Shown one piece after another: positions 1 to 9,800 of a stretch of 23,559 bases of DNA (position 1 is its first letter; each line of letters starts with the position of its first letter). The translations under genes were made by a program, and so were the position numbers. The stretch lies in contig NW_003151266.1 in the NCBI RefSeq assembly GCF_000003605.2, positions 84,069-107,627 of the forward strand, read 5' to 3'. The DNA comes from Saccoglossus kowalevskii (taxonomy: Eukaryota > Hemichordata > Enteropneusta > Harrimaniidae). Under the pieces are notes generated by a model. The model did no database searches and had not been told where the DNA came from. It was given only the letters and a program-made list of their open reading frames with translations.

Positions 1-440
1 GAAAACTACAAGCCTGAATGCTTTGATACTTGGTGTATATGTACCTTGGGTAGACCTCTCTCAGATTTGTTCATTTCATGATCATATCTTCAATTCTCTA
101 ATTTTGGTGAATATTTTTGTCATTTTTGGTAAAAAGTGATATTTTTGACTTCTTGTTAAAAACCGCAAGTCCAATTGCTTTGATATTACATATATAGGTA
201 CTACATGTGGACCTCTCTCAGATTTATTCATTTTGTAATGATATCTTTAGTTCTCTAATTTTGGTGAATATTTTTGTCATTTTTGGTAAAAAGTGATATT
301 TTCTTCTTGTTAAAAACCACAATCATTTATGGGTGAAAAATGATATTTTTGAATTCTTGTTGAACACAGCAAGTCCCATTGCATTGATACTATGCATATT
401 GTTCATTTTCTAATGATATCTTCTGTTCTTTAATTGAAAT
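1..440. repeat. Imperfect ~157-bp tandem repeat, 2 full units and a partial third
   Basis: The words TGCTTTGATA (19 and 176), GACCTCTCTCAGATTT, TTTTGGTGAATATTTTTGTC and GGTAAAAAGTGATATTTT recur with a period near 157 bp. A third, rearranged unit (from about 318 to 440) repeats AAGTCCCATTGCATTGATAC. The array probably extends upstream of the window. Confidence 0.8.
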
Positions 441-1115
441 GTGCATTGCTAACAGCGGAGCTATCTCAGCCGAGAGGCTGCTTGTTTTGTTATGAGATAT
501 TCTTCCCGATGAACAAGTCACAAACTCGTTTGAATTGTGGTTAATTACGTAAACGATCACCGGGTAGCGCATGGTTCAAATGAACAAAATGAACGTAGCT
601 TTTTTAAGATGTTTCGAATTGTACGTTTACCTGCTACGCAGTGATGTGATAAACATTTAGAGAACGTTTTTTTTTTTTTATTGTTTTTCTGGCTGATGAG
701 ACAGCGGTTTGTTAGACATACTTGAACAAAACTCTACCACATGATACTCGGACTTGAAAATCGTACACTTCTGTTACCCTCTCTTATTCATTTAATAATT
801 AACAATAAAATAATATTAAATACTTTTGGTCAAAAAAGAAACATACCGAAAAAATGAAATATAGCGACAACTTATAATGTTATTTTCAGCGATAACAACC
901 AAGTGAACAACATTTTCGGGGTTTCTAGATTGATTGAGTGGTTTTAAGTCATTGTAGAGTGGTCGTCTAATAATCTTTCGGGGAAAGCATCTAAAGCGAA
1001 ACTTTTTTCGTGTCAGCGTTAGAGGGGATTACATATTGGCGTGGGTTCTTAAGAGATTTAATGACGCCAACAAGAACGGTGCCACTATATTTATATATGT
1101 ACTTAGATAATCAAG
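441..1115. other. Intronic stretch, nothing recognised
   Basis: Low to moderate GC with short T and A runs. No open frame with recognisable domains, no tRNA-like clover, no tandem repeat. It is part of the first intron. Confidence 0.5.
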
Positions 1116-1329
1116 TACTGTAAATTACTTTATTTTCGCTTGGAATTAATTTTCACTATTTTCGTTGAAGGAATGATTCAGTGAAAATAAAATCCAGCAA
1201 ATATACCTTTTTTCCTATATTTTACATTCAACTTGTCAAAAATCAATGAAAGTAAATTCCATACAAAACACCCAAAAAGTCTTTTCAGCGAAAATATTAA
1301 TTCCAGCTAAAATAAAGTAGTTTACAGTA
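1116..1329. mobile_element. MITE with long terminal inverted repeats, TA ends (copy 1)
   Basis: The left end TACTGTAAATTACTTTATTT and the reverse complement of the right end (TACTGTAAACTACTTTATTT) match over about 40 bp with few changes. The element is 214 bp and non-coding. The TA at each end followed by CTGTAAA fits a TA target duplication, as for Tc1/mariner-type transposons, so it is probably a non-autonomous derivative of such an element. It is the best preserved of at least four related copies in the window. Confidence 0.8.
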
Positions 1330-2484
1330 TACATAGTTAACCAATTTAAAAAAAAACATGATAGACTTTAAAAAAGTGAGTAAGTATGAGGGTAGGGGAG
1401 AAGGGGGAGGTGATGTTGATTGGGGGGGGGGAGGTTATGGTAATTGCTTATTGGGGAGATTTTGAAAGAAATGTACATATATAATTTCAAAATGAAATAG
1501 AATATAAGGTATGGCATAACCTAACATTTAGAAAGCTTCTAACTGGCTCAAAATTAGGGTGGCTTGCTTTCAAAACCGTTACGTATTTAAATTATTGCAG
1601 AGAAATCTAAAAATTATATTCATTTCTTCCAAGAATAATAAAAAAAATTATAAAAAAAAATACAAAAATTTAGGCAACATTTTTCACCAAAATGTAGTGA
1701 AAGTATTTTGACTTTCAAAAGGATTGTATGTTTTATCTTCAGTTCGGTTTTAAAACGATTGAAGCAACGTTTTCAGAACAAGCGCTAGCTACTTTAAAAC
1801 AAATCTTTATTTTTAAGCTGTTGCAGTAAAGTATCGAATAAAAAAAAAACGCCGCTATGAGCGATTTTAATCTCGTCTAGATCCTCCATTAGGCACTGTA
1901 GTCATCTGTCTACGAGGCTAAATCTTTCCTGTAGCTTCATTACTGCGATGTGTAATACTGTTTCACGTTTTTTTTTCTTTAATGATCGCTTTCCAATTGC
2001 GAGGTCAATCTAACAGACTGCTGCGAATGTATAATGAGTAGTCTCGTATTGATTTAATTGTTTTTAATTAAAGATTCCATGTATCATTTCATTTTGATTG
2101 TAGCCCTCATTGTAATTATAGTGGCTGTGGGTTGAAGGTTAAATGTTTGTTGTTATCGTGGTTGTCGTCGTTAACACTAACTTTTCTCATGGATATTATT
2201 ATTTTTGTATGCATAGTAGTCAGGAAAATTTATACCTGAGGTTTTATTGTATGTATTTGATTGCCATGTCTGTCATAGACTAGATGTTGTCTATTATCAT
2301 CAGTCTTTGAGAAATCTATAATAATACGAATAATAAACTAGTGAATCGGTCCGGAAGGATGTGGGTGTCTTATGTATACTGTAAAATACTTTTTTTTAAT
2401 TTAACTGTAATTTTTTTCTGCTCAAAATATTTTTCAGCTGCTTCATATGGAATTTATTTTGAATACCAAATGACCCATCTGACT
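1330..2484. other. Intronic stretch with homopolymer runs, no gene seen
   Basis: AT-rich, with a G-rich patch (1390-1436, including an eight-base G run) and A/T runs. No conserved frame. A segment around 2160-2200 is rich in GTT/GTC words but is not a clean repeat. Confidence 0.5.
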
Positions 2485-2650
2485 TCCTGCCCAAATTTTT
2501 CAGCACTTTTTGCTTACACAAAGACAAAGCTGGAGTCAATTTTCAGTTTTTACTCAAAAAATTTGGCTATTTTTGTCGCAATCTTCTGAAGGAAAGTGCA
2601 GACTATAAACGGGACTATTTTGTGAGTTGTAGTGAAACAGTTAAAAAGTC
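2485..2650. repeat. Interspersed repeat family B (copy 1)
   Basis: Shares GAGTCAATTTT, ACTCAAAAAATTTGG, ATTTTTG, TGCAGACTATAAACGGGACT and ATTTTGTGA with segments near 7560-7700 and 11500-11650 in the same order and spacing. Ends are not sharply defined and no terminal repeats were seen. Confidence 0.7.
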
Positions 2651-2688
2651 AAGTCTTTATAAACCATCTCAGAAACAAGTTATAATAA

Positions 2689-2888
2689 TGTAGAATACTT
2701 TATTTTCACTTGGAATTTATTTTCGCTAAAGGGATGATTCTGTGAAAATAAAATCCAGCGAATATACTTTTTTTCCTATATTTCACATTAAACTCATCAA
2801 AAAACAGTGAAAATAAATTCAATACAAAACGTCCAAAAAGTATTCTCAGCGAAAATTAATTCCAGCTAAATTTAAGTATTTTACAGTA
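2689..2888. mobile_element. MITE copy 2
   Basis: Carries GAATACTTTATTTTCACTTG at the left, the shared core GATTCTGTGAAAATAAAATC and TTCCAGCTAAATTTAAGTAT near the right end, closing in TTTTACAGTA. The left tip is degraded compared with copy 1. Confidence 0.78.
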
Positions 2889-3219
2889 TATTATTATATG
2901 TATGTACATCCATTAATGTATGGATTTGTTTTCTTCCAATATTTTTAAAAATAGATGGTATACATTTTGGTGTGTTATTCTGAATAATATTTTTTTTTGA
3001 ATACGCACTTCATTATTATCATTTTTGTATATTTTGGAATAAAAAATTTAGAAAGTAATTTAACTAAAGGGAAAACTGGGATATTGTATTGTATTGTATC
3101 GTGTTTGTAGAGTACATGACCTTTTGACCTGTAGTAGTTGAAATTTAACATTGTGAACGCCCTCATGGGGACTTTTTACTATATCCTCAATTAAGTTTTG
3201 CGAGTGTATTAATTATTCA

Positions 3220-3405
3220 CTCAGTTTTAATTTTGCTATTTTCACTGTAAAGTTAAAATTCGCTAAATTAAATCTACGTGAATATGTAAAATAATAATAA
3301 ACTCTTTGTTTCCTTAACAAATTTGTGAAATTAAAACACAGAAATATGCTCAAAACATCAAAATAGTGAAATTAAATGTCAGTGAAAATAAATGGTTTTA
3401 CAGTA
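3220..3405. mobile_element. Diverged element related to the MITE
   Basis: The right end GTGAAAATAAATGGTTTTAC AGTA resembles the MITE terminus, and ACTGTAAAGTTAAAATTCGC near 3244 resembles its left end. The middle does not align by eye, so this is an old copy or a sister family. Confidence 0.45.
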
Positions 3406-4446
3406 TTTAAACAACACTATAAATTATTCATTTACTGTTCTAAAATCCTCACACTTTTTGTCGTATGTCAAGTTCTTTTTTTCATCATTCAATTTTTCAT
3501 ATTATTACAATTTTAGTCATAAAATAAATTATTCATTAATTCTATCAAAAATTTTTCACTTTTGGTCAAAATGATGTATCTTATTTTTAAAGGAATATTT
3601 TAAATTATTATATTTCCTTTTCTCACCAAAAAAAATATGTTTAGTAAAGTTTTAATAATTTTATATAGTTTTTTGATTGATTTTGGGCAAAATAAATAGA
3701 ATTCATTATTGCAAAATGATTTTAATCACAAGAACAAAATGTTTTGTATGTGACTGGTCCAATTTGATGTATTGTCGCCTGGAATGAGAGCGCTACTCTA
3801 TGTAGTGAACGTTTTGAGTCGTTTTTTCACTGTTCCACGTCAATACCAGACTAATGGGCAGAAAATGCAGGTTTACGGAAAGGCAATTTCATTTGACAAG
3901 TCAAGAAAATAAAGATAAACCTTAATCTCACTACATTACTTTACCATCAATCAGATTGCACTCCCGAATCCATCGATCATTTCATGAATTATTCATCCAG
4001 TATTATCGGCTGACGAATTCTATCACAAATTGTTGGTTTGTGAATAATTTTTGTCGCAAAATTTTGTTTTTTAACATTATTGCAATCCTTGAATATCAAT
4101 TTCTTTTCATCAAACCAAAATTACAAAATGGCTGTCACCACAAGGCCTGATATTTTTTTTTTAAAATTGTCAGTTTGTGCAATTTTCATTTCAGAATTGA
4201 CAGATTTATGGTCATAACATGATCATTGAACATTTGTTACTCCAAAATTTATTCAAAACTCTCATTTTGTGGTTTTCATTTAACTATTTTTCGTTTTTCA
4301 TCAGTGTATTTTTGCTATAAATAGTATCAATTCTGCAGATAATAAATACATTTTTGGAGCTAAAAATGGTTTTTGAGTGATTGATAGAATCCATACACAA
4401 ATGAATATACTTTCATTACTATGAAAACTAAGTCTGTTGAAAAAAT

Positions 4447-4460
4447 GTTGCTATAGCAAC
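4447..4460. promoter_or_regulatory. RFX X-box-like palindrome
   Basis: GTTGCTATAGCAAC is a perfect 14-bp palindrome and fits the X-box consensus GTHNYYATRRNAAC at every position. RFX transcription factors bind this motif, for example at ciliary genes. Function here is inferred from sequence only. Confidence 0.45.
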
Positions 4461-4791
4461 CATCTGTTGGTGAAAATAATCACATTCATCAAAATGTCAA
4501 TAGAAAATTTATATGTGCTGAAATAATATAAAAAATAAAATGGACAATAATTTGAAGAGAAGGACATGAAAGTGATCGAGATTAAAAAGAATAGTGTTTT
4601 CCTCTATTAACTTTGTAAACGAGAAATGTATCTTTTTCAACTGTAGGTGGCACTGTTTAAAAAAAGAAGTTAATTTGTTGTTGATCTATAGAAAATTCCA
4701 CCCTAAGATATCTTTATTTATAAGCAGCATATGAAGCAGGTTATTTGCAAGTTTCATTAAATGAATAACAAACAAGTTAGGGGTGCTTAAA

Positions 4792-4811
4792 ATTGTTTCC
4801 ATGGAAACAAT
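4792..4811. promoter_or_regulatory. RFX X-box-like 20-bp perfect palindrome
   Basis: ATTGTTTCCATGGAAACAAT is self-complementary over all 20 bases. Its core GTTTCCATGGAAAC (4795-4808) matches GTHNYYATRRNAAC fully. It lies 348 bp from the other perfect site in the first intron. Confidence 0.45.
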
Positions 4812-5855
4812 AATTTCTCCTGTAGTGTTAAACTTTACTTTGATAGCCATTTGGATTGAGGTTCATGATTCTAAAACTTGTTCGGTTACCCACAATTTTT
4901 TTTCTTTGGAACTTAAAAAAGAGAAACCGCAAAGAAACTTTTGCAAAGTTTTTCGAAAATGTCCACACTAAAGTTTGGGGTAGCAGTTTAAATTGTAGTT
5001 TTTGTGAGTCGCACTATATATAGGTGGCACGTCCCATTACTGGATTCAGGGGTGAGATGCATATTGAGGCGTAGGTCATTCCATTGTTAAAACGATTAAG
5101 ATTATGAACTGGAAGTCTGTTATCAAAAATGCTGTGTATTATTACTAAAAATGTGTGCAGTATTATGGGATAGCTGTTGTAAATTACATGTTGATATCAA
5201 TGTAACAGGATTAGCCGTATTTATAGATTTAACTCTCCCTTCTATCAAGGATTATTAAAATGATTGATTGTACACCTATGTTTGAGATTACAGTAATATA
5301 CTTAGCTGTATCAAATCATGACAAGCTGCGTCCCCATCTAAAAATGGATTCTCCCGTTTGTAAATTTGTTTAAAGTCAACCCAGCCAGACTTTAACAATT
5401 TGTTGCTTAATTCTGAAAAAAATTATCAATTTCGTTTTGTAATTTTTTTTCTCCCATGAAAGTTGATTAATTGTTTTTTTTACCAATTTTGTTTACAACA
5501 CTGCGTTTAATAGCACTTCTTGGGAGTCACAGATTCCACGAGGGAAGTCAAAGTGACTGGCGAAGATTCGCTTTCTTAAAAAAATATGTGAATTTGGAGG
5601 GAAACTTCAAGTTCAAGTCTGTAGGTACGTGTGTGACTGGGCGTGGATGGCAAAATGCACTGTATTTTATGCATTAAATTGCCTTTCTGATAAGAAGATG
5701 GTTAGTCACACAGTCCTCTAACATAGTCTTATACATGTACATGGATATGGTTGCTATGGCAATGCATTTAAGTTTGCCAGTACATCATTTAAAGATCTCG
5801 CAAAATGTGTTGAAGTCGTGGATGAAATATACAATATGACCTTGTTTATTCTGCT

Positions 5856-6120
5856 TGTCGCCCCTCAAAATAAAGCTAAAACCGTATGCGTTATGTATGT
5901 CAGCAAAAGTTGCCCCTCAAAATAGTCTTTCAGAGGGTCTAGATTTCAAAATTGTTATGGGGGAACATGCCCCCCCAGTAAGGTCGCACCTACAATGCGA
6001 CGGATGGTGATCAGACCCCTCTCCTCCCCCTCCCCCATGCTAACTTTTGTGCTGCCTCCTCTGATTCTTGTGCATCACGCGGGATCTCGGGGTGAGCAAG
6101 AAATGATACATTTGCACATA
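5856..6120. mobile_element. Decayed transposable-element remnant (class unknown)
   Basis: GCCCCTCAAAATA occurs twice (about 5860 and 5911), followed by CTAGATTTCAAAATTGTTAT and a GGGGG...CCCCCCC pair around an ATG. A pyrimidine-rich, C-rich stretch follows. Such blocks are common as dispersed repeats in marine invertebrate genomes; the class is not determined. Confidence 0.35.
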
Positions 6121-6183
6121 AGTCAGCAGCAGAGACAACAGCAACATTCAATGTTATAAACTGCTGTCCAACATACTGTGGAA

Positions 6184-6337
6184 TACTGTAGAATACTTTA
6201 TTTTCGCTTGGAATTTATTTTCGCTATTTTCGCTGAAGGGATGATTCCGTGAAAATAAAATCCAGCGAATATACTTTTTTTCCTATATTTCATATTAAAC
6301 TCATCAAAAATCAGTGAAAATAAATTATTCTACAGTA
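6184..6337. mobile_element. MITE copy 4, internally deleted
   Basis: Starts TACTGTAGAATACTTTATTT and shares the whole left half and core of copies 1 and 2. It jumps from TCAGTGAAAATAAATT directly to TTCTACAGTA, losing about 50 bp of the right half while keeping the terminal tip. Confidence 0.75.
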
Positions 6338-6803
6338 TAGCAATATTTAATAGAGAACTCATCATTGCCAAGTAGTCACAAACTATCTTTCATCAGCAAT
6401 GTGTACTAGTACTGCAATAGTACATTTTGTCCACTCACGTCTAAGGAGAAAAAAAACAAATCTTCACTTTTCAATAACACTTTCGAGTGCTTGCATATTG
6501 ATGAAATGAAAAAATTAACGAGATATTTTGAGATTTTCAAGTACAATTTTTCTACCACAAGTTTGTCATTGAAAATATTGACACTATCGTATGTTTTCTC
6601 GGCTGTTTCATGTCTTGTACATCCTCCCTTCATGTTTTTTACAATATATATATACTTGCCAAACAATTCCAAATTTTGGACAAGAAAAATATATTTTTGT
6701 TTATATTTAATATATATAATATATAATTGTAAAACTTATAATATAATTTCAAATACTGTTGCTGAATGATAGCTAATTGTTTATTTTATTTTGTATATTT
6801 CAG

Positions 6804-6881
6804 GTACGGACATTATTTGTCAGTGGCCTGCCCATGGACGCCAAACCCAGAGAGCTATACCTTCTATTTAGGGCATACAAG
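6804..6881 (+). CDS. RBPMS: Exon encoding start of RRM1 (RNP2)
   Basis: This 78-bp exon, phase 0 at both ends, follows TATTTCAG and is followed by the strong donor GTAAGAAT. It encodes 26 residues from VRTLFVSGL to LFRAYK: beta strand 1 with the RNP2 motif LFVSGL, then the KPRELYLLF segment of helix 1. This helix is almost invariant between cpo, MEC-8 and vertebrate RBPMS. The phase-0 start immediately before V-R-T matches the position where the variable N-terminus joins in family members. An in-frame ATG (M of GLPMDA) exists but lies inside the RRM, so it is not the start. Confidence 0.95.
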
Positions 6882-9800
6882 GTAAGAATAAAACATAAAT
6901 AGAAAAGCTTTAATCTACTTTAAACCAGCTTGATGAAGTTTGATCTAGCTCAAACCAGCTCAGTGCAATTCGATCTGGTTTAAACCAGCTTGATTCAGTT
7001 TGATCTGGTTTAAACCAGTTTGATCTTGTTCAAACGAGCTTAACTGAGTATATTCTGGTCAAACCAGCTTGATTCAGTTTGATCTGGTTTAAACCAGCTT
7101 GATTGTTTGAACTGGCTCAAACCAGCTCGATTCAGTTTGCTCTAGTTCATTCCAATGCACTTCAGTTTACCACAATTCACATCAGTTTATTAAAGTGAGA
7201 TCTGAGAATCATGTGACATCCCTTTATATTGCAAGCACACCTTGTATCCTTAATTAAAGTGTACTGATCAAATGATTATTAAAAAATGACTTTATTCATT
7301 CTACATTGGCTTGATATTACTAACACATAGATCATGTCAAGGGATTAAGGATTAGTTCACTTTCTGGATTATCTCCACATATTCATTAGGATGTGTATTG
7401 TGATTATATTATATGGAACCATTATATTTGAATGACCCAAGTTATGAATGGTGTACTTCTGAATTGTACACTTTTATTTAACATTTTCACCACCAGACAT
7501 TCTTGCCCCAATTTTTCTGCATTTTTTTTCTTAAATTCTTCCATATTTGTTGAAATGAACCCTAATTTTGGAACCAACAGACAATATTTGAGTCAATTTT
7601 TACTCAAAAAATTTGGATATTTTTGCCTCAAAGTTCTGAAAGAGTGTGCAGATTATAAAAGGGACTATTTTGTAAATTTGTGGTGAAAAGAAGGAACTGG
7701 TGGTAAAAAGGTTAAAGGCTAACAAGTCTATATGCAAATGATTGATATTTATAGATTCTGCTTCAGGTTTCTATTTTGATTACCTTATTTTTTTCAACAC
7801 CAAATTTAATTATAATATATGGGTCTTATAAAATTATTGAACAATGTCGCGTAGTCACAAAATCTGTTATTTAGCATTGACTTCATCAATCATACTTATT
7901 TTTTTTTTTTTTTTTTGAATTGTGTGATGACAACATTTACATCAGTGATATCATAGTGACATCATAATGATGTCATTAGTGAACAATATGCTATATATTT
8001 TAGTTAATATTTTTTTTCAACAATTTTTTTTTTTAATATATGGTCATCATGATTTGAAAAAGAGCGTGAACCACAGGCTTGTTTTTGCCACTCAAATATT
8101 GTTCCCTCACTCTCAGTCATCGTATCTCATGTTCCAAATACCAGTTAAAATGATCACAGATGCAATGACAGTAGATGGTGTACAACAATTATTTTGGGGG
8201 GGGGGGCAAAAACATTTTCGAGTGGCTTCCTTGCAGCCAGGGAGATCTTGTTGCCAGGGAGATCTTGTTGCCACTTTTCGCTAACAAAGTATCACATTTT
8301 ACGTAGATATACAAATAACGAAAGAATATAGTAGATTTATTGACAGAATAAATGAAAGTGAGAAAAACATGATAGATGAATCTAATCTGATTTATCATAG
8401 ATTTATAGTGAAACGAAAAATATGTTGAATAGTAAAAAAAAAGAAAAGCGTATTTAAATTTTGTTAATCTGCAGTAAATGATAATATAAATCTGTGTATG
8501 CCTAAAGGAATACATCAAAAGTTGATTAATTCTTAGCTTTGCGGGATTAATTTTGAATTGCCGTAAGCAAATGTAACGATTTCTATTGGTGGAGGCCAAA
8601 TAATTGTAAATTTAGCCTCTTTTAATACCGCAGAAAAAAATGACAGAAATGTTATTAAATTTCACCCGTAATTAAAAACAAAAATGATTTAATCATAGGG
8701 AGTTTTAATAAAGGAAAAAAATGTATTAATAAGTGTAGGTATTACCTGTGGAAGTTGTAAATATTTTTAAATATTGATATTAATTTTAAAGGGCTGTGAT
8801 TCGCTATCCTTGGGGGCGGACATCCGGGCATTTTCACCGCCTGGCAACCCGCGGCGGTGAAAACAAAGGCCCAAAACTCGCAGAAAACAGTACTTTGGGA
8901 TGGTTGTTGAGAGTCCCCTGAACAGTGTAACAAGATTAGCCCTACGTGTGTACCATATATGAATTTGGTTGTTCAGGATTACTTCAAAGTTGAGTTTGTG
9001 TTGTTTTCTCGAGTTTTCACCGGCTCGACCGGCGTTCCACAGCAGCGCGCACAAAGCCCATAGAAATATGTGGTACAGTGGTGCGCGTCTTAGCAACGTA
9101 GAACGTCCGTGACGTAGCTCCGCCCCGGAGGATTGGGAAGTTCTTTTCTATCACCTTATATCCACAAGATTGCTGATTGGATGATGCTACACCAGTAATG
9201 TTAGTCATAATTGCTGTCATTGGTGAAGTGACCTTTGGTGAACAGCGCCCTCAAGTAGCCAGATTAGGAAACGTTCCAGCACCGATTAATGAATTTGTGT
9301 GTTTATTTTCAGGGATACGAGGGGTCACTTTTAAAGGTGACTGGTAAACAGGGTAAAAATACATCGGTAAGTTGATCATCGTTTATGTGCATTTAAAAAC
9401 ACTATACACGCAGCCCGTGTTTGAATTTTGTGTAAATAAACAATGTATTTTACATGGGTTGTTTACGTCGCTATGAGTCCCATATCGAACAGGACACGGC
9501 ACGCCGACTGTAGCACTTTAACAGTATATCATGTTATAGAAAACAATTAAGTGGCCTGACCTCTATATAATGACCACCTGTCTATAGTGACTGCTTTTAG
9601 ACAGTCCCATAAAGGCATAAAGTATGAGCATTCTTCATATGTAGACCACCTGTATATAGTGCCCAAATACCAATAACAATAACCAAATAAAAATAACAAT
9701 ACTTTCGCAGATTCATCTTTGCCCAGAGCCCAATAATATTTAGCCTCCAGTTTATAAAAAAAATTTGTAATTTTCCCCAGCGCCACTATGTGTGTTTATT

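Larger units (their letters stand above)
3406..5855. other. Long AT-rich intronic stretch without a gene
   Basis: No conserved frame on either strand. The only items noted are RFX X-box-like palindromes at 4447-4460, 4795-4808 and 5750-5763, listed separately. Short ORFs here (for example 3956-4150 and 5471-5677) show no domain, codon bias or splice context that would support them. Confidence 0.5.
1..6803 (+). other. First intron (3' part) of the RBPMS-like gene
   Basis: No exon-like conserved reading frame was recognised here on either strand. The acceptor TTTGTATATTTCAG ends at 6803. In vertebrate RBPMS a short acidic first coding segment precedes VRTLFVSG, so an equivalent start exon is expected upstream, but no convincing ATG-to-donor segment ending in phase 0 was found. 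The stretch is AT-rich and filled with repeats listed separately. The short ORFs in it have no recognisable domain and look like chance. Confidence 0.7.

Noticed and set aside
1390-1436. G-rich patch as a G-quadruplex
   Set aside because: G runs are present, but spacing and interruption by A and T make a stable four-run structure doubtful, and nothing nearby suggests a role.
5471-5677. Possible upstream exon (frame ending near a GTACGTGT donor-like site)
   Set aside because: The peptide does not resemble any family N-terminus and there is no convincing acceptor or start context.
8189-8599. 136-codon minus-strand frame
   Set aside because: AT-driven composition rich in Tyr, Phe and Ile, overlaps another frame on the + strand, no domain and no splice-site support.
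8767-9220. Overlapping minus-strand frames of 63-109 codons in the GC-rich island
   Set aside because: No recognised domain. High GC lowers stop frequency. One frame starts with a hydrophobic stretch like a signal peptide, but the rest shows no family features.
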